Positions 34,407 to 41,022 of a stretch of DNA of 41,022 bases are shown piece after piece. Under the pieces are notes generated by a model. It was not told the origin of the DNA. It saw only the letters and a list, made by a program, of their open reading frames with translations, and did not search any database. The stretch comes from Dongia deserti. Lineage in GTDB: Bacteria; Pseudomonadota; Alphaproteobacteria; Dongiales; Dongiaceae. Numbering within the stretch: the first letter of the stretch is position 1; each line of letters starts with the position of its first letter. The stretch is taken from NCBI RefSeq assembly GCF_003574735.1, contig NZ_QORW01000031.1, forward strand, positions 1 through 41,022, read 5' to 3'. The translations under genes were made by a program, and so were the position numbers.

Positions 34407-35552
34407 ATGTCTCCCGGTCCAGTCGTCGTCCAGCCGGTCGCGAGCGGTCGCGATCTCGATGAGTTCGTCGCGCTGCCGAAGCGGCTCTATCTCGGACAGA
34501 AGGGCTACATCGCCCCGCTCGATCTTGAGCGCAAGGAAACCCTGAACCGGAAGAAGAACCCGTATTTCCAGCACGCCGATGCTGAGCTGTTCATCGCCCG
34601 CCGCGCCGGCGAGGTCGTGGGGCGCATCTCCGCGCAGTTCTGCCGGCTGCACCAGGAGAAATATAGAAACGATGTCGGCCATTTCGGCTGGATCGATACG
34701 ATCGACGACATCAACGTGATGCGCGCGCTCTCAGGCGCCGCTGAAACCTGGCTGAAGGCGCACGGCGCCAGGCGCATCCTTGGTCCCTTCAGCTTCTCTT
34801 CCAACGAGGAATCCGGCCTGCTGGTGGACGGATTCGATGCCACGCCGATGTTGATGATGCCCTATCACCTGCCCCATCAAGGCAGGTTGATCGAGGCTTG
34901 CGGCTTCGCCAAAGCCAGGGACCTGCTCGCCTACACCGTCGATAAGGCGACCTATCACGCGGTCGGCAGTAACCGCATGCTGGACAAGATCCAGAGTGAC
35001 GGCCGCATCCGCCTGCGCCCGCTCGACATGCAGAACTACAAGCCGGACCTCTCCGCGCTGCTGCAGGTATTCAACGATGCCTGGTCCGGCAACTGGGAAA
35101 TGGTGCCGTTCGCGCAATCGGAGATCGAGGCGGCCGCAGCCAGCATGAAGCCGCTGATCGACCCCGACTTGGTGGTGATCGCGGAGATCGACAACGAAGT
35201 CGCCGGCATGCTGGTATGCCTGCCGAACCTGTTGGAAGCGATCCGTGACCTCGACGGCAGCCTGCTGCCGTTCGGCTTTGCGAAGCTGCTGTGGCGCCTG
35301 AAGCGCAAGACACTGAGGACGGCGCGCGCTCCATTGATGGGTATCCGCAAGAAGTATCACGGCACCCTCACCGGCGCGGCGCTGCTGCCGCTGCTGTTCC
35401 ATCGGCTGAAGGAGCCATTCTTCGCGCGAGGCCTCGAGCAGGTGGAGCTATCTTGGATCCTGGAAGACAATCTGCCGATGCGCCGTGTGCTCGAAGGCAT
35501 CGGCGCGAAGGTCTACAAGACGTATCGCGTCTACGAAAAGGCGATCACGTGA
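34407..35552 (+). CDS. GNAT-like acyltransferase, bacterial ceramide synthase (bCerS)-like
   Basis: This 381-residue protein is of the type often annotated as an N-acetyltransferase or dATP pyrophosphohydrolase. Halves with GNAT character can be seen: AELFIARRAGEVVGRISAQFC near 51-72, and LVVIAEIDNEVAGMLVCLPN near 254-273, with a C-terminal VELSWILEDNLPMRRVLEGIGAKVYKTYRVYEK. A member of this family is the bacterial ceramide synthase in Caulobacter, which N-acylates the SPT product and is unrelated to eukaryotic ceramide synthases. The surrounding SPT, reductase and hydroxylase support that role. The frame opens at 34191, but ATG 34407, 11 bp after the hydroxylase stop, begins the conserved part. 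Its stop overlaps the next GTG. Confidence 0.78.
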   Translation: MSPGPVVVQPVASGRDLDEFVALPKRLYLGQKGYIAPLDLERKETLNRKKNPYFQHADAELFIARRAGEVVGRISAQFCRLHQEKYRNDVGHFGWIDTIDDINVMRALSGAAETWLKAHGARRILGPFSFSSNEESGLLVDGFDATPMLMMPYHLPHQGRLIEACGFAKARDLLAYTVDKATYHAVGSNRMLDKIQSDGRIRLRPLDMQNYKPDLSALLQVFNDAWSGNWEMVPFAQSEIEAAAASMKPLIDPDLVVIAEIDNEVAGMLVCLPNLLEAIRDLDGSLLPFGFAKLLWRLKRKTLRTARAPLMGIRKKYHGTLTGAALLPLLFHRLKEPFFARGLEQVELSWILEDNLPMRRVLEGIGAKVYKTYRVYEKAIT

Positions 35553-36319
35553 ACGCGCTGATCCTGGCCGGCAGCCGCGGCCCGGACGACCCGATGGCGA
35601 AGGCGGCCGGCGTCTCGCACAAGGCTCTGCTGCCGGTGGCCGGTGTCCCCATGCTGCTGCGCGTGGTGACGGCGGTGCGTGCCACACCCGGCATCGAGCG
35701 GATCCATGTCTGCATCGAGGATGCACGCGTGATCGCTCAGGTGCCGGAGCTCGAGGCCCTGCACCGCGCCGGCACGTTGGACGTGGTGCCTGCGGCTGAG
35801 AGCCCAGCCGCCAGCGTCGCTGCCGCCCTGCGCCGCATCGACCTGTCGCAGCCGTTGCTGGTCACGACCGGTGATCATCCGCTGCTGACGCCGGCGATCC
35901 TGCAGCGTTTCCTGGAGGCTGCGCCCGCCGCATGCGACCTCGCCGTTGCGCTGGCGCCTTCGGACGTCGTTTCGGCCGCCTATCCCGGCGCGATCCGCAC
36001 CTTCTATCGCCTTGGCAAGCGGCGCTTCAGCGGGTGCAACCTGTTCCTGGTGCGCTCGCCCAATGCCGCGCGCGTTGCCGAGTTCTGGCGCCGTATGGAG
36101 GCTCATCGCAAGCGCCCGCTGCGCCTGATCTGGGAAATCGGGCCGCTGGCATTGATCAAGGTCCTGCTCGGCCTGATGGATGCCGGGCAGGCTTTCGCTT
36201 ACCTGTCGCGGAAGGCCGGTGCGACGATCCGCCATGTCGAGCTGCCGATTGCGGAGGCCGCTGTCGATGTCGACAAGCCGGCGGATCTGGAACTGGTGGA
36301 GCGGATATTGCAGCGCTAG
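35549..36319 (+). CDS. MobA-like NTP transferase domain protein (putative alcohol-phosphate cytidylyltransferase)
   Basis: This 256-residue GT-A-fold nucleotidyltransferase begins NALILAGSRGPDD. The usual GxGxR donor loop is stretched, and the Lys in SHKALLPVAG is the probable phosphate-binding residue. LLVTTGDHPLL (about 108-118) holds the metal-binding Asp. The start is GTG 35549, overlapping the upstream stop as GTGA, so it is translated together with the ceramide-synthase-like gene. A CTP-dependent enzyme making CDP-glycerate is known for ceramide phosphoglycerate synthesis in Caulobacter (CpgD), and this gene is a candidate for such a function. That assignment is inference from context. 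Confidence 0.72.
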   Translation: MNALILAGSRGPDDPMAKAAGVSHKALLPVAGVPMLLRVVTAVRATPGIERIHVCIEDARVIAQVPELEALHRAGTLDVVPAAESPAASVAAALRRIDLSQPLLVTTGDHPLLTPAILQRFLEAAPAACDLAVALAPSDVVSAAYPGAIRTFYRLGKRRFSGCNLFLVRSPNAARVAEFWRRMEAHRKRPLRLIWEIGPLALIKVLLGLMDAGQAFAYLSRKAGATIRHVELPIAEAAVDVDKPADLELVERILQR

Positions 36320-36353
36320 CACTGCACCCGCTGCCTCAATATAGGCGCGAGTG

Positions 36354-37082
36354 CTACGCCCACTCCTCGACCAGCTTGCTAACGCGCTCGAGGTCGGCGG
36401 GGAAATCCACCTCGCCCCAGGTCAGGCCTTCGATGTTGCAGGTGAGCACGTTGGCGCGCTCGGCGATCTGGCCGATCGCGCGCAGGTACCACCACTTCAG
36501 CCCTTCGGGCGTATGCATGATGTCATCGAGATAGTGGGTGAAGAGCTTCGGCCCCTCCCCGCGGAACAGCAGCATGCCGATGGATTCGCCGTCGGTGCGC
36601 TCGGGCGGCAGTGTCTTGCCGATATCCAGCAGCTTCTCGCCCTTCAGGTGCACTTTCATGTCGTCGGAATCATAGGATTCCTTCTTGTCGATGGTGACGG
36701 TGATGGGCGCCGCCGGGCTCGCCAGCAGCTTCTGGAAGATCCTGGGCTGGATCACGGTGTCGCCGTTCAGGATGACGAAGTCGCGGTCCATCTCGTGGCG
36801 CGCCATCCAGCAGCTCGCGAGATTGTCGGCGAGCTTGTAGAACGGATTGAAGATGGTGCGGATCTTGAGGTGCGGCCCTTCCAGGCGCTTCAGCAGCTCC
36901 TGCACGTCGCGCGCGTGATAGCCGACGACGACGGCAATGTCGTCCACGCCGCCTTGGGTCAGCGCCCAGACCTGCCACTCGATCAATGTCCGCGGGCCGA
37001 TCGGCAGCAGGCACTTTGGCCGTCCTTCGGTCAGCGGCAGCAGGCGCGAACCCTGACCCGCGCTCAAAATGATTGCCTTCAT
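36354..37082 (-). CDS. Nucleotidyltransferase (sugar/alcohol-phosphate type)
   Basis: This 242-residue protein has the canonical donor loop LSAGQGSRLLPLTEGRPKCLLPI (R13, K23) and the metal Asp in VILNGDTV. SCWMARHEM and WGEVDFPADLERV at the end are typical of phosphocholine or inositol-phosphate cytidylyltransferase-like members. It should couple CTP (or UTP) to a phosphorylated alcohol or sugar. It is a single gene converging on the previous nucleotidyltransferase with a 34-bp gap. It differs from that gene in having a standard donor loop, so the two probably use different substrates. The ATG 37082 lacks a strong ribosome site. It may supply the CDP-alcohol for one of the three CDP-alcohol phosphotransferases. 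Confidence 0.82.
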   Translation of the reverse strand: MKAIILSAGQGSRLLPLTEGRPKCLLPIGPRTLIEWQVWALTQGGVDDIAVVVGYHARDVQELLKRLEGPHLKIRTIFNPFYKLADNLASCWMARHEMDRDFVILNGDTVIQPRIFQKLLASPAAPITVTIDKKESYDSDDMKVHLKGEKLLDIGKTLPPERTDGESIGMLLFRGEGPKLFTHYLDDIMHTPEGLKWWYLRAIGQIAERANVLTCNIEGLTWGEVDFPADLERVSKLVEEWA

Positions 37083-37214
37083 GGATTGAACACCAAAGCA
37101 CCCCGGGTAAGCGGCGCACCATTGTGAATAGTGCCAAATCTGTCAACCCCTTAGGGTGCCGCACCCGCCATTGGCCTAGGGCCGGGCCGGCCCTTGCTGG
37201 GCGTGGCAAAAAGG

Positions 37215-37243
37215 TTTACAGGCCGGAATCACGCGGTTATAAG
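37215..37243 (+). promoter_or_regulatory. Sigma70-type promoter of tRNA-Asn
   Basis: TTTACA (37215-37220) and TATAAG (37238-37243) are exactly 17 nt apart. Both boxes match 5 of 6 consensus bases. Transcription would start near 37250, about 38 nt before the mature tRNA. The rest of the 37083-37287 gap shows no gene. Confidence 0.7.
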
Positions 37244-37287
37244 CTGCCCCCTCAGGCTGCGCGGAGTCCGACCGCGCCGGGACCTGA

Positions 37288-37362
37288 TCCCCGGTAGCTC
37301 AGCGGTAGAGCAACCGGCTGTTAACCGGTTGGTCGCTGGTTCGAATCCGGCCCGGGGAGCCA
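37288..37362 (+). tRNA. tRNA-Asn (anticodon GTT), CCA encoded
   Basis: The cloverleaf closes fully. The acceptor stem is TCCCCGG (37288-37294) with CCGGGGA (37352-37358). The anticodon stem is ACCGG/CCGGT around loop CTGTTAA, with anticodon GTT at 37320-37322. The T-arm GCTGG-TTCGAAT-CCGGC spans 37335-37351. Discriminator G37359 is followed by an encoded CCA. It is 75 nt with CCA. A strong hairpin starts 6 nt downstream, and phage-like genes lie beyond, so its 3' end could be an integration site. Confidence 0.97.
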
Positions 37363-37367
37363 GTTTT

Positions 37368-37404
37368 ATCAAGGGGTTAGAGAGCACATCTCTAACCCCT
37401 TGAT
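37368..37404. terminator. Perfect 16-bp stem-loop after tRNA-Asn
   Basis: ATCAAGGGGTTAGAGA (37368-37383) pairs perfectly with 37389-37404 around a 5-nt loop. TTTT precedes it and a weak T-rich tail (TGCTTT) follows. It likely ends the tRNA transcript. Its perfect symmetry means it works on both strands. Confidence 0.7.
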
Positions 37405-37493
37405 TGCTTTCCAGGGGGTCAGGACAACGCGGGGGACAACAAACGGCGAATTTCGGCAGGGCCGCCGATCGGCCGCTTGACCAGACGCGAATG

Positions 37494-37534
37494 AAAAGCC
37501 CCGCCGCACGGCCGGGGAGGCAGGTGCGGCGGGG
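37494..37534 (-). terminator. Intrinsic terminator of the phage-like genes
   Basis: On the minus strand an 11-bp GC-rich stem (37534-37524 with 37509-37499) with a 14-nt loop is followed by GC and TTTT (37497-37494). It lies 24 bp past the stop of the last minus-strand gene (37558). The stretch between the tRNA and this gene otherwise has no supported gene. Confidence 0.7.
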
Positions 37535-37557
37535 CGGATCCGGCGCAGCGAGGGGCG

Positions 37558-37944
37558 TTATGCGGCGCCTGGCGGATTGCGCGGCGCGATCGGCGGGGGC
37601 GCCTCCAGCCATCGGCGCGCGCGGTCGGCGAGGATGAAACCTAAACTCAGTGATTCCTCATCGCGCGGGCATTCCGGCCCGATCACATCGAAAACCAGAA
37701 ACGTCAGCACGGCGTGTACGTCTTCGATGTCGTGAATCGCCCCGCGAAGGATGCGCCGCTCGAGCGCCTTCACCTTCTCATGATGCCGGACGCCTTGGAG
37801 CTGCGCGCTGTTCGCTCCGATCGGATGGAGCAAACACCCGAGCTCGGCGATCGGGCCGGCCAGGCTTTCCGCCGGTGGCGCTGGCGGCGCCGACCAGACG
37901 AGCTGCAGCTTCGCGCGGCGATCGGACTCGAGAAGATCACGCAT
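37558..37944 (-). CDS. Small hypothetical protein, phage-like module
   Basis: I do not recognise this 128-residue protein. It begins MRDLLESDRRAKLQLVWSAPPAPP, has a Pro-rich linker near 15-25, then a helical region with HHEKVKALERRIL and a hydrophobic VLTFLVFDVIGPE. ATG 37944 lies inside the end of the upstream HTH gene (8-bp overlap), so they are coupled; the frame beyond it is a shadow. It is the last gene before the terminator at 37494-37534. Confidence 0.6.
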   Translation of the reverse strand: MRDLLESDRRAKLQLVWSAPPAPPAESLAGPIAELGCLLHPIGANSAQLQGVRHHEKVKALERRILRGAIHDIEDVHAVLTFLVFDVIGPECPRDEESLSLGFILADRARRWLEAPPPIAPRNPPGAA

Positions 37945-38398
37945 GGCACACCTGCTCGCCGGCGGCGCGCCTGGCACGCACCATGCGGCGCACGACGCGG
38001 TTTGCGCTCTTCCTGTGCATGCCAAACAGCGCGGCGATCTCCGCGTCATGCCGGCCGGCCGCTGCGTGCCGCAGGATGCGCTTGTCGCGAAGCCGGCGCA
38101 CCGCGCGACGGCCTTCGACGGAGCGCCACCAAGCGGCCAAGCGCACGCAATCCATGTGAAATCGGCGCGCGATCAGGCCGGCGGCTTCGTCGGGCTCCTT
38201 GCCGAACAGCACCAACCGGGTGACCAGCGCCGCGAGCTTGCGATAGCGTTCATTTCCTGCCCGCCGGCGCTCGAGCTCGCGCGTCAATTCATCGTCGCGA
38301 TCGGCAGCTGCAAGCAGCTTGGCACCCAGCTCGGCCAAGTAGCGACCGATCGCGGCCTGCGTTGCCGGATCCGCCTTGGCGAAAATTTCCTCAAGCAT
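37937..38398 (-). CDS. Helix-turn-helix hypothetical protein, phage-like module
   Basis: This 153-residue protein is strongly basic in its C-terminal half. The first ~60 residues form charged helices (MLEEIFAKADPATQAAIGRYLAEL). HDAEIAALFGMHRKSANRVVRRMVRARR near the C-terminus reads as a helix-turn-helix, suggesting DNA binding such as a small terminase-like or regulatory role. ATG 38398 has GGGAGAGGG about 8 nt upstream, which is why the longer frame to 38899 is not used. A 7-bp stem-loop (38421-38439) lies in its leader. Confidence 0.62.
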   Translation of the reverse strand: MLEEIFAKADPATQAAIGRYLAELGAKLLAAADRDDELTRELERRRAGNERYRKLAALVTRLVLFGKEPDEAAGLIARRFHMDCVRLAAWWRSVEGRRAVRRLRDKRILRHAAAGRHDAEIAALFGMHRKSANRVVRRMVRARRAAGEQVCHA

Positions 38399-38529
38399 GT
38401 TATGGCCCTCTCCCGATGGAACCAGGGTGCGGCCCTGGTGCCGGGGGCTTGGAACAGCCGTCAAGCTGCGGGCTTCTTCCCCTTTCGGGTCTTCTATCCG
38501 CCGCACCCCCGACTCAGAATCCGGGCATG

Positions 38530-38553
38530 AAAAAACGCTGGCTATCGGGAGCG
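38530..38553 (-). terminator. Weak hairpin with T6 between tail-like and HTH genes
   Basis: On the minus strand a short CGCT/AGCG stem (38553-38536) runs directly into TTTTTT (38535-38530). The stem is only 4 bp, so termination would be partial. The 241-bp gap 38399-38639 otherwise holds a 7-bp hairpin and a 27-codon plus-strand ORF without support. Confidence 0.3.
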
Positions 38554-38639
38554 CGGCCGTTGACGGTGTGTTCCAAGCACCAGGACGAACAATACGCCGC
38601 GCGCGCATAAGTGGCAATGGCATAGCGCCACGGCTTTTG

Positions 38640-40721
38640 TCATGCCACCTGCTCTCCGCCGATCGAATAGAAACCGCCCGGGTCGTTGACGTTCGAATAT
38701 TCCGCCGCGATCCAGTCCGCACTGAGCGCACCTGCCCGCAGATAGACAAACCCCACCTTGCCGCGCCATTGCTCGTTGTTGCTGTCGTCCTCGCGGCCGA
38801 CCAGGACCGTGTCCAGCGTGCTCGGCACGGCGTTGATGGTGGTCTGCGTGTTCTTGAGTGCGCCGTCGACATAGATCCGACGTCGGGTTGTGCCTTCATA
38901 GACGGCGTGCACGCGATAGGCTTGGTTGAGCGTCGGATTGATCGCGGGGCTGGGCTCGAGCCAGGAATTGTTCACGTCCCAGATCGCCAGCGATGGCGTC
39001 GCGCTGCGATAGGCAATGACTTGCCGAGTGTTGGTCGTGCCGGCCGCCTTGCGCCAGTAGGAAACAGCCGTGCGGTTCTGGCCGGCGGAGCTCATGGCGA
39101 TGGTGGCGCCCAACGTGTAGGTCTGCAGCGATGCGCGGCCGGTTGCTTCCAGGTTCGCATCCGCCGCGAAATCGACGCCACCGCCAGCGCCACGCGCCAT
39201 GTCGATCGGCTTCCACAGCGAGACATTCTCCGCCGTGCCGCCGTCGACCAGTTGGGCGAGCGCGTCACCAGCAGACCCAACGCCTTCATAGTCGCCGCTG
39301 GTCGCCTGCCCGAACAGCCCACTTTGATAGACCGTGCCGTCCCGCAAGACGCGGAACGTCTCGTCGAATTCGTCCGATGCCAACCAGAATGCCCCGCGCC
39401 ACCAGGCGATACCCTGCCACTTGAAGCCGCTGAAGTTGGTCGATCCGATCGCGGCCGTCAGTGCAACCGAGCCTTCATAAGAACCGTCGACCGGATCGTA
39501 TTTGTAGAGGGTCGCGCTGTTGACGTAATCGGTCACGTAGAGCAGCCCGTCGACCGGGCAATAGGCAATGCCGCTCGCCTCGTGCCCCTGAGCATCGATG
39601 TTGAAGGCCTGGATAAATGACAGGTCGGAAGCATCGAAGACCGCGATGTGGGGGTGATCGTAGCTTCCGCCCTGGTAGTATTCGATCGGGATGTAGAGCT
39701 TGCCATCGTGCACTTCTGGCGCGCCGCAATGGTCAACCTGCGGCGAAGTCGAGATGCCGCTGGCGCTGATCGGATTGGTGTTCTCCGCCACCAGAGTCCA
39801 CGACAGATCATATTTCTTGATTCGGTTGGTGTCGGTCACGTAGTAGTGCGTGCCATCGGACGTTGCACCTTGGTGCGCGTTCAGATCGGGCGATGTCTCG
39901 ACCTTCTCGAAGAAATTCGGATCGCTGTTGACCTGGATCGGATCCCCGCCGGTCCTATCGTCCGATGTCTCGCCAAACAGGAACACGGACTCGTAATCCG
40001 ACCAGACGGCGTTGCGGCCGTTGGTGTCCGTCGCCGGCAGGAGATTGAGCGCGTGGTTGCCGTAGTGGATCTCCCACTCGTTATCAGATGCCGCAAGGAC
40101 CGATGCGGCCTTGAAAAACAAGACGCCATCGTGATCGTGATAGTCGAACCGCGCCAGATCGATCGGCACTAGGGCGCCGCCGGTCGTTTTCACGCGGATG
40201 TCCCCGCCATCTTCCTTGACGCGCGACCAGAAGATCGATGCCATGTCGGATAGGCGGACCATCACAGGAAAATCCGTGAGGTCGGCCGCCACTTCGCCGG
40301 ATGCGATGGTGATGGTTGCTTTGCGCGGGGTGGCTGGTGCGGCTGCTGTGATTACTGCGCCGGGAATGCCGATAGGGAACGCGCCGAGCCTGAAGGGCGC
40401 GCCGTTGTACGTTGCAAACGGCGCCGCAAAGGCCCCCGCCGCAAGCAACCGGCTGTTGACGGTATCGACCAGCGCCCAATAGGCGGCGTCGCCATCGCCA
40501 GTGCAGAGGCCGTCATTGAAGCCTGCGATGGTGACCTCGCGGCCCGACGGCGAGCGCGCCGCGGGCGCCGAGATCGATGGCGCAAGCCTGTTCCCCAGGC
40601 TGAACGTGCTGGTCGCCGCGAGATAGGTCGCCGGCAGGGCCGAACAGATGTCGATTCGGTTCACCTCGTTGGTGAGGACCTCGAGGCCTTCATCGAGCAC
40701 ACGGTCATTCAGATAGCTCAC
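38640..40721 (-). CDS. Phage tail-fibre-like protein with DUF2341, beta-propeller and LamG-like parts
   Basis: This 693-residue protein looks like a receptor-binding or tail-fibre component. Residues 1-120 (SYLNDRVLDEGLEVL, NRIDICSALPATYLAAT) are of a type found in alphaproteobacterial prophages. Residues 133-225 fit DUF2341 (ATITIASGEVAADLTDFPVMVRL, WEIHYGN). About 265-510 has repeated short motifs of a beta-propeller (SDGTHYYVTD, HDGKLYIPI, VDGLLYVTD). The C-terminal part (about 515-690) is a LamG/concanavalin-like sandwich (RRRIYVDGALKNT, WRGKVGFVYLRAGALSADWIAAEY). There is no signal peptide. The start is GTG 40721 with GGGAG 9 nt upstream, 12 bp after the cold-shock gene. Partner tail genes are not in the window, so the phage origin is likely but not proven. 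Confidence 0.7.
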   Translation of the reverse strand: MSYLNDRVLDEGLEVLTNEVNRIDICSALPATYLAATSTFSLGNRLAPSISAPAARSPSGREVTIAGFNDGLCTGDGDAAYWALVDTVNSRLLAAGAFAAPFATYNGAPFRLGAFPIGIPGAVITAAAPATPRKATITIASGEVAADLTDFPVMVRLSDMASIFWSRVKEDGGDIRVKTTGGALVPIDLARFDYHDHDGVLFFKAASVLAASDNEWEIHYGNHALNLLPATDTNGRNAVWSDYESVFLFGETSDDRTGGDPIQVNSDPNFFEKVETSPDLNAHQGATSDGTHYYVTDTNRIKKYDLSWTLVAENTNPISASGISTSPQVDHCGAPEVHDGKLYIPIEYYQGGSYDHPHIAVFDASDLSFIQAFNIDAQGHEASGIAYCPVDGLLYVTDYVNSATLYKYDPVDGSYEGSVALTAAIGSTNFSGFKWQGIAWWRGAFWLASDEFDETFRVLRDGTVYQSGLFGQATSGDYEGVGSAGDALAQLVDGGTAENVSLWKPIDMARGAGGGVDFAADANLEATGRASLQTYTLGATIAMSSAGQNRTAVSYWRKAAGTTNTRQVIAYRSATPSLAIWDVNNSWLEPSPAINPTLNQAYRVHAVYEGTTRRRIYVDGALKNTQTTINAVPSTLDTVLVGREDDSNNEQWRGKVGFVYLRAGALSADWIAAEYSNVNDPGGFYSIGGEQVA

Positions 40722-40733
40722 CTGGTCGACTCC

Positions 40734-40955
40734 CTACGCCGCTTCAGCGCTTGCGATGATCCGCGCATCCTTTGCCTGGAAGCGGCCGTCAGGCGCGCGC
40801 GCGATGGTGAATTCGATCGTGTCGCCGGCGTCAGGCTGAGTGCCGGGCGCGAAGGCGCTGATGTGGCAGAAGGTCTGCGTGCCATCGGGCTGTTCGACGA
40901 ATCCGAAGCCCCGGCCACTGACCCATCGCACGATCGTTCCTTGATGCTTATCCAT
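40734..40955 (-). CDS. Cold-shock domain protein
   Basis: This 73-residue single OB-fold protein has the RNA-binding motif GRGFGFVEQ (RNP1-like KGFGFI) and FCHISAF (RNP2-like VFVHISA). The first motif has Arg in place of the usual Lys, and the second Cys in place of Val, so it is a diverged member. It starts 16 codons' distance from the terminator of the preceding gene and 12 bp before the tail-like gene, in the same operon. AAGGA lies 5-6 nt before ATG 40955. It may help translation or act as a host-takeover factor; this is inferred from its neighbours. Confidence 0.85.
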   Translation of the reverse strand: MDKHQGTIVRWVSGRGFGFVEQPDGTQTFCHISAFAPGTQPDAGDTIEFTIARAPDGRFQAKDARIIASAEAA

Positions 40956-40969
40956 GGCGGTCCTTTTTC

Positions 40970-41002
40970 AAAAAAACTGCCGAGGCGAAAGTCATTCGCC
41001 TC
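40970..41002 (-). terminator. Intrinsic terminator upstream of the cold-shock gene
   Basis: On the minus strand GAGGCGAA (41002-40995) pairs with TTCGCCTC (40989-40982) around a 5-nt loop, followed by five bases and a T7 run (40976-40970). It should end a minus-strand gene lying beyond the right edge, so the cold-shock gene probably has its own start close to or inside this stretch. Confidence 0.72.
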
Positions 41003-41022
41003 ACTCGGTTGGACTCGGCCGG

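Noticed and set aside
37404-37637. A 77-codon plus-strand open frame after the tRNA
   Set aside because: It is Arg/Gly/Ala-rich, runs across a hairpin terminator and into the opposite-strand gene, and has no ribosome site.
38421-38439. 7-bp stem-loop (ACCAGGG/CCCTGGT) in the leader of the HTH gene
   Set aside because: It might be an operator or RNA control element, but a stem of this length is common in GC-rich DNA and nothing else supports it.
1-41022. CRISPR arrays, rRNA genes, insertion sequences, riboswitches
   Set aside because: I looked for regularly spaced repeats, transposase motifs with terminal inverted repeats and conserved rRNA stretches, and saw none. Riboswitches cannot be excluded by eye.

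Overview
The window is GC-rich, gene-dense DNA from an alphaproteobacterium. A Rhodospirillales-like lineage is my guess, but the genus cannot be fixed from the sequence. The evidence is the ELM1-family protein, the Caulobacter-type ceramide genes, the LptF/LptG pair and the overall codon usage. No rRNA, CRISPR array or insertion sequence was seen. There is one tRNA (Asn, GTT).

Layout. (1) 0.2-7.5 kb: an alpha-2-macroglobulin gene with an intact thioester motif, followed by pbpC, on the minus strand. (2) 7.7-10.5 kb: an ELM1-family protein and a YbaL-type cation/proton antiporter, convergent with overlapping 3' ends. (3) 10.7-12.5 kb: a CDP-alcohol phosphotransferase (paralogue A) and a cupin. 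(4) 12.5-20.7 kb: a 2OG-Fe(II) oxygenase, a GT-A-like protein, two convergent ABC exporters, a ParB/sulfiredoxin-like protein and a 659-residue protein I do not recognise. (5) 20.9-25.3 kb: fatty acyl-AMP ligase/acyl-ACP synthetase, NAD-dependent ceramide reductase, acyl carrier protein and serine palmitoyltransferase. (6) 28.4-25.4 kb, minus strand: CDP-alcohol phosphotransferase C, LCB5-type lipid (ceramide) kinase and a Tam41-like nucleotidyltransferase. (7) 28.5-36.3 kb, plus strand: metallophosphoesterase, HIT protein, LptF, LptG, CDP-alcohol phosphotransferase B, sterol-desaturase-type hydroxylase, a bacterial ceramide-synthase-like GNAT protein and a MobA-like nucleotidyltransferase. 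A second, canonical nucleotidyltransferase converges on this group. (8) 37.3 kb: tRNA-Asn with a good promoter and a long hairpin. (9) 37.5-41.0 kb: a phage-like minus-strand module with a cold-shock protein, a large tail-fibre-like protein, an HTH protein and a small hypothetical.

How it fits together. Regions 5-7 read as an almost complete sphingolipid pathway. A fatty acid is activated and loaded on the ACP. Serine palmitoyltransferase makes the 3-keto base, the ceramide-synthase-like protein acylates it, the reductase reduces it and the di-iron hydroxylase may hydroxylate it. The kinase, nucleotidyltransferases and CDP-alcohol phosphotransferases then build an anionic phospho-headgroup. 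An LptF/LptG pair inside the same block suggests dedicated transport to the outer membrane. The unusual points are the three CDP-alcohol phosphotransferases, each with an unassigned N-terminal domain, the two different cytidylyltransferase candidates, and an uncharacterised exporter operon (20.7-16.4 kb) divergent from the ceramide genes. All functional statements are from reading motifs and gene order; no database search was run.
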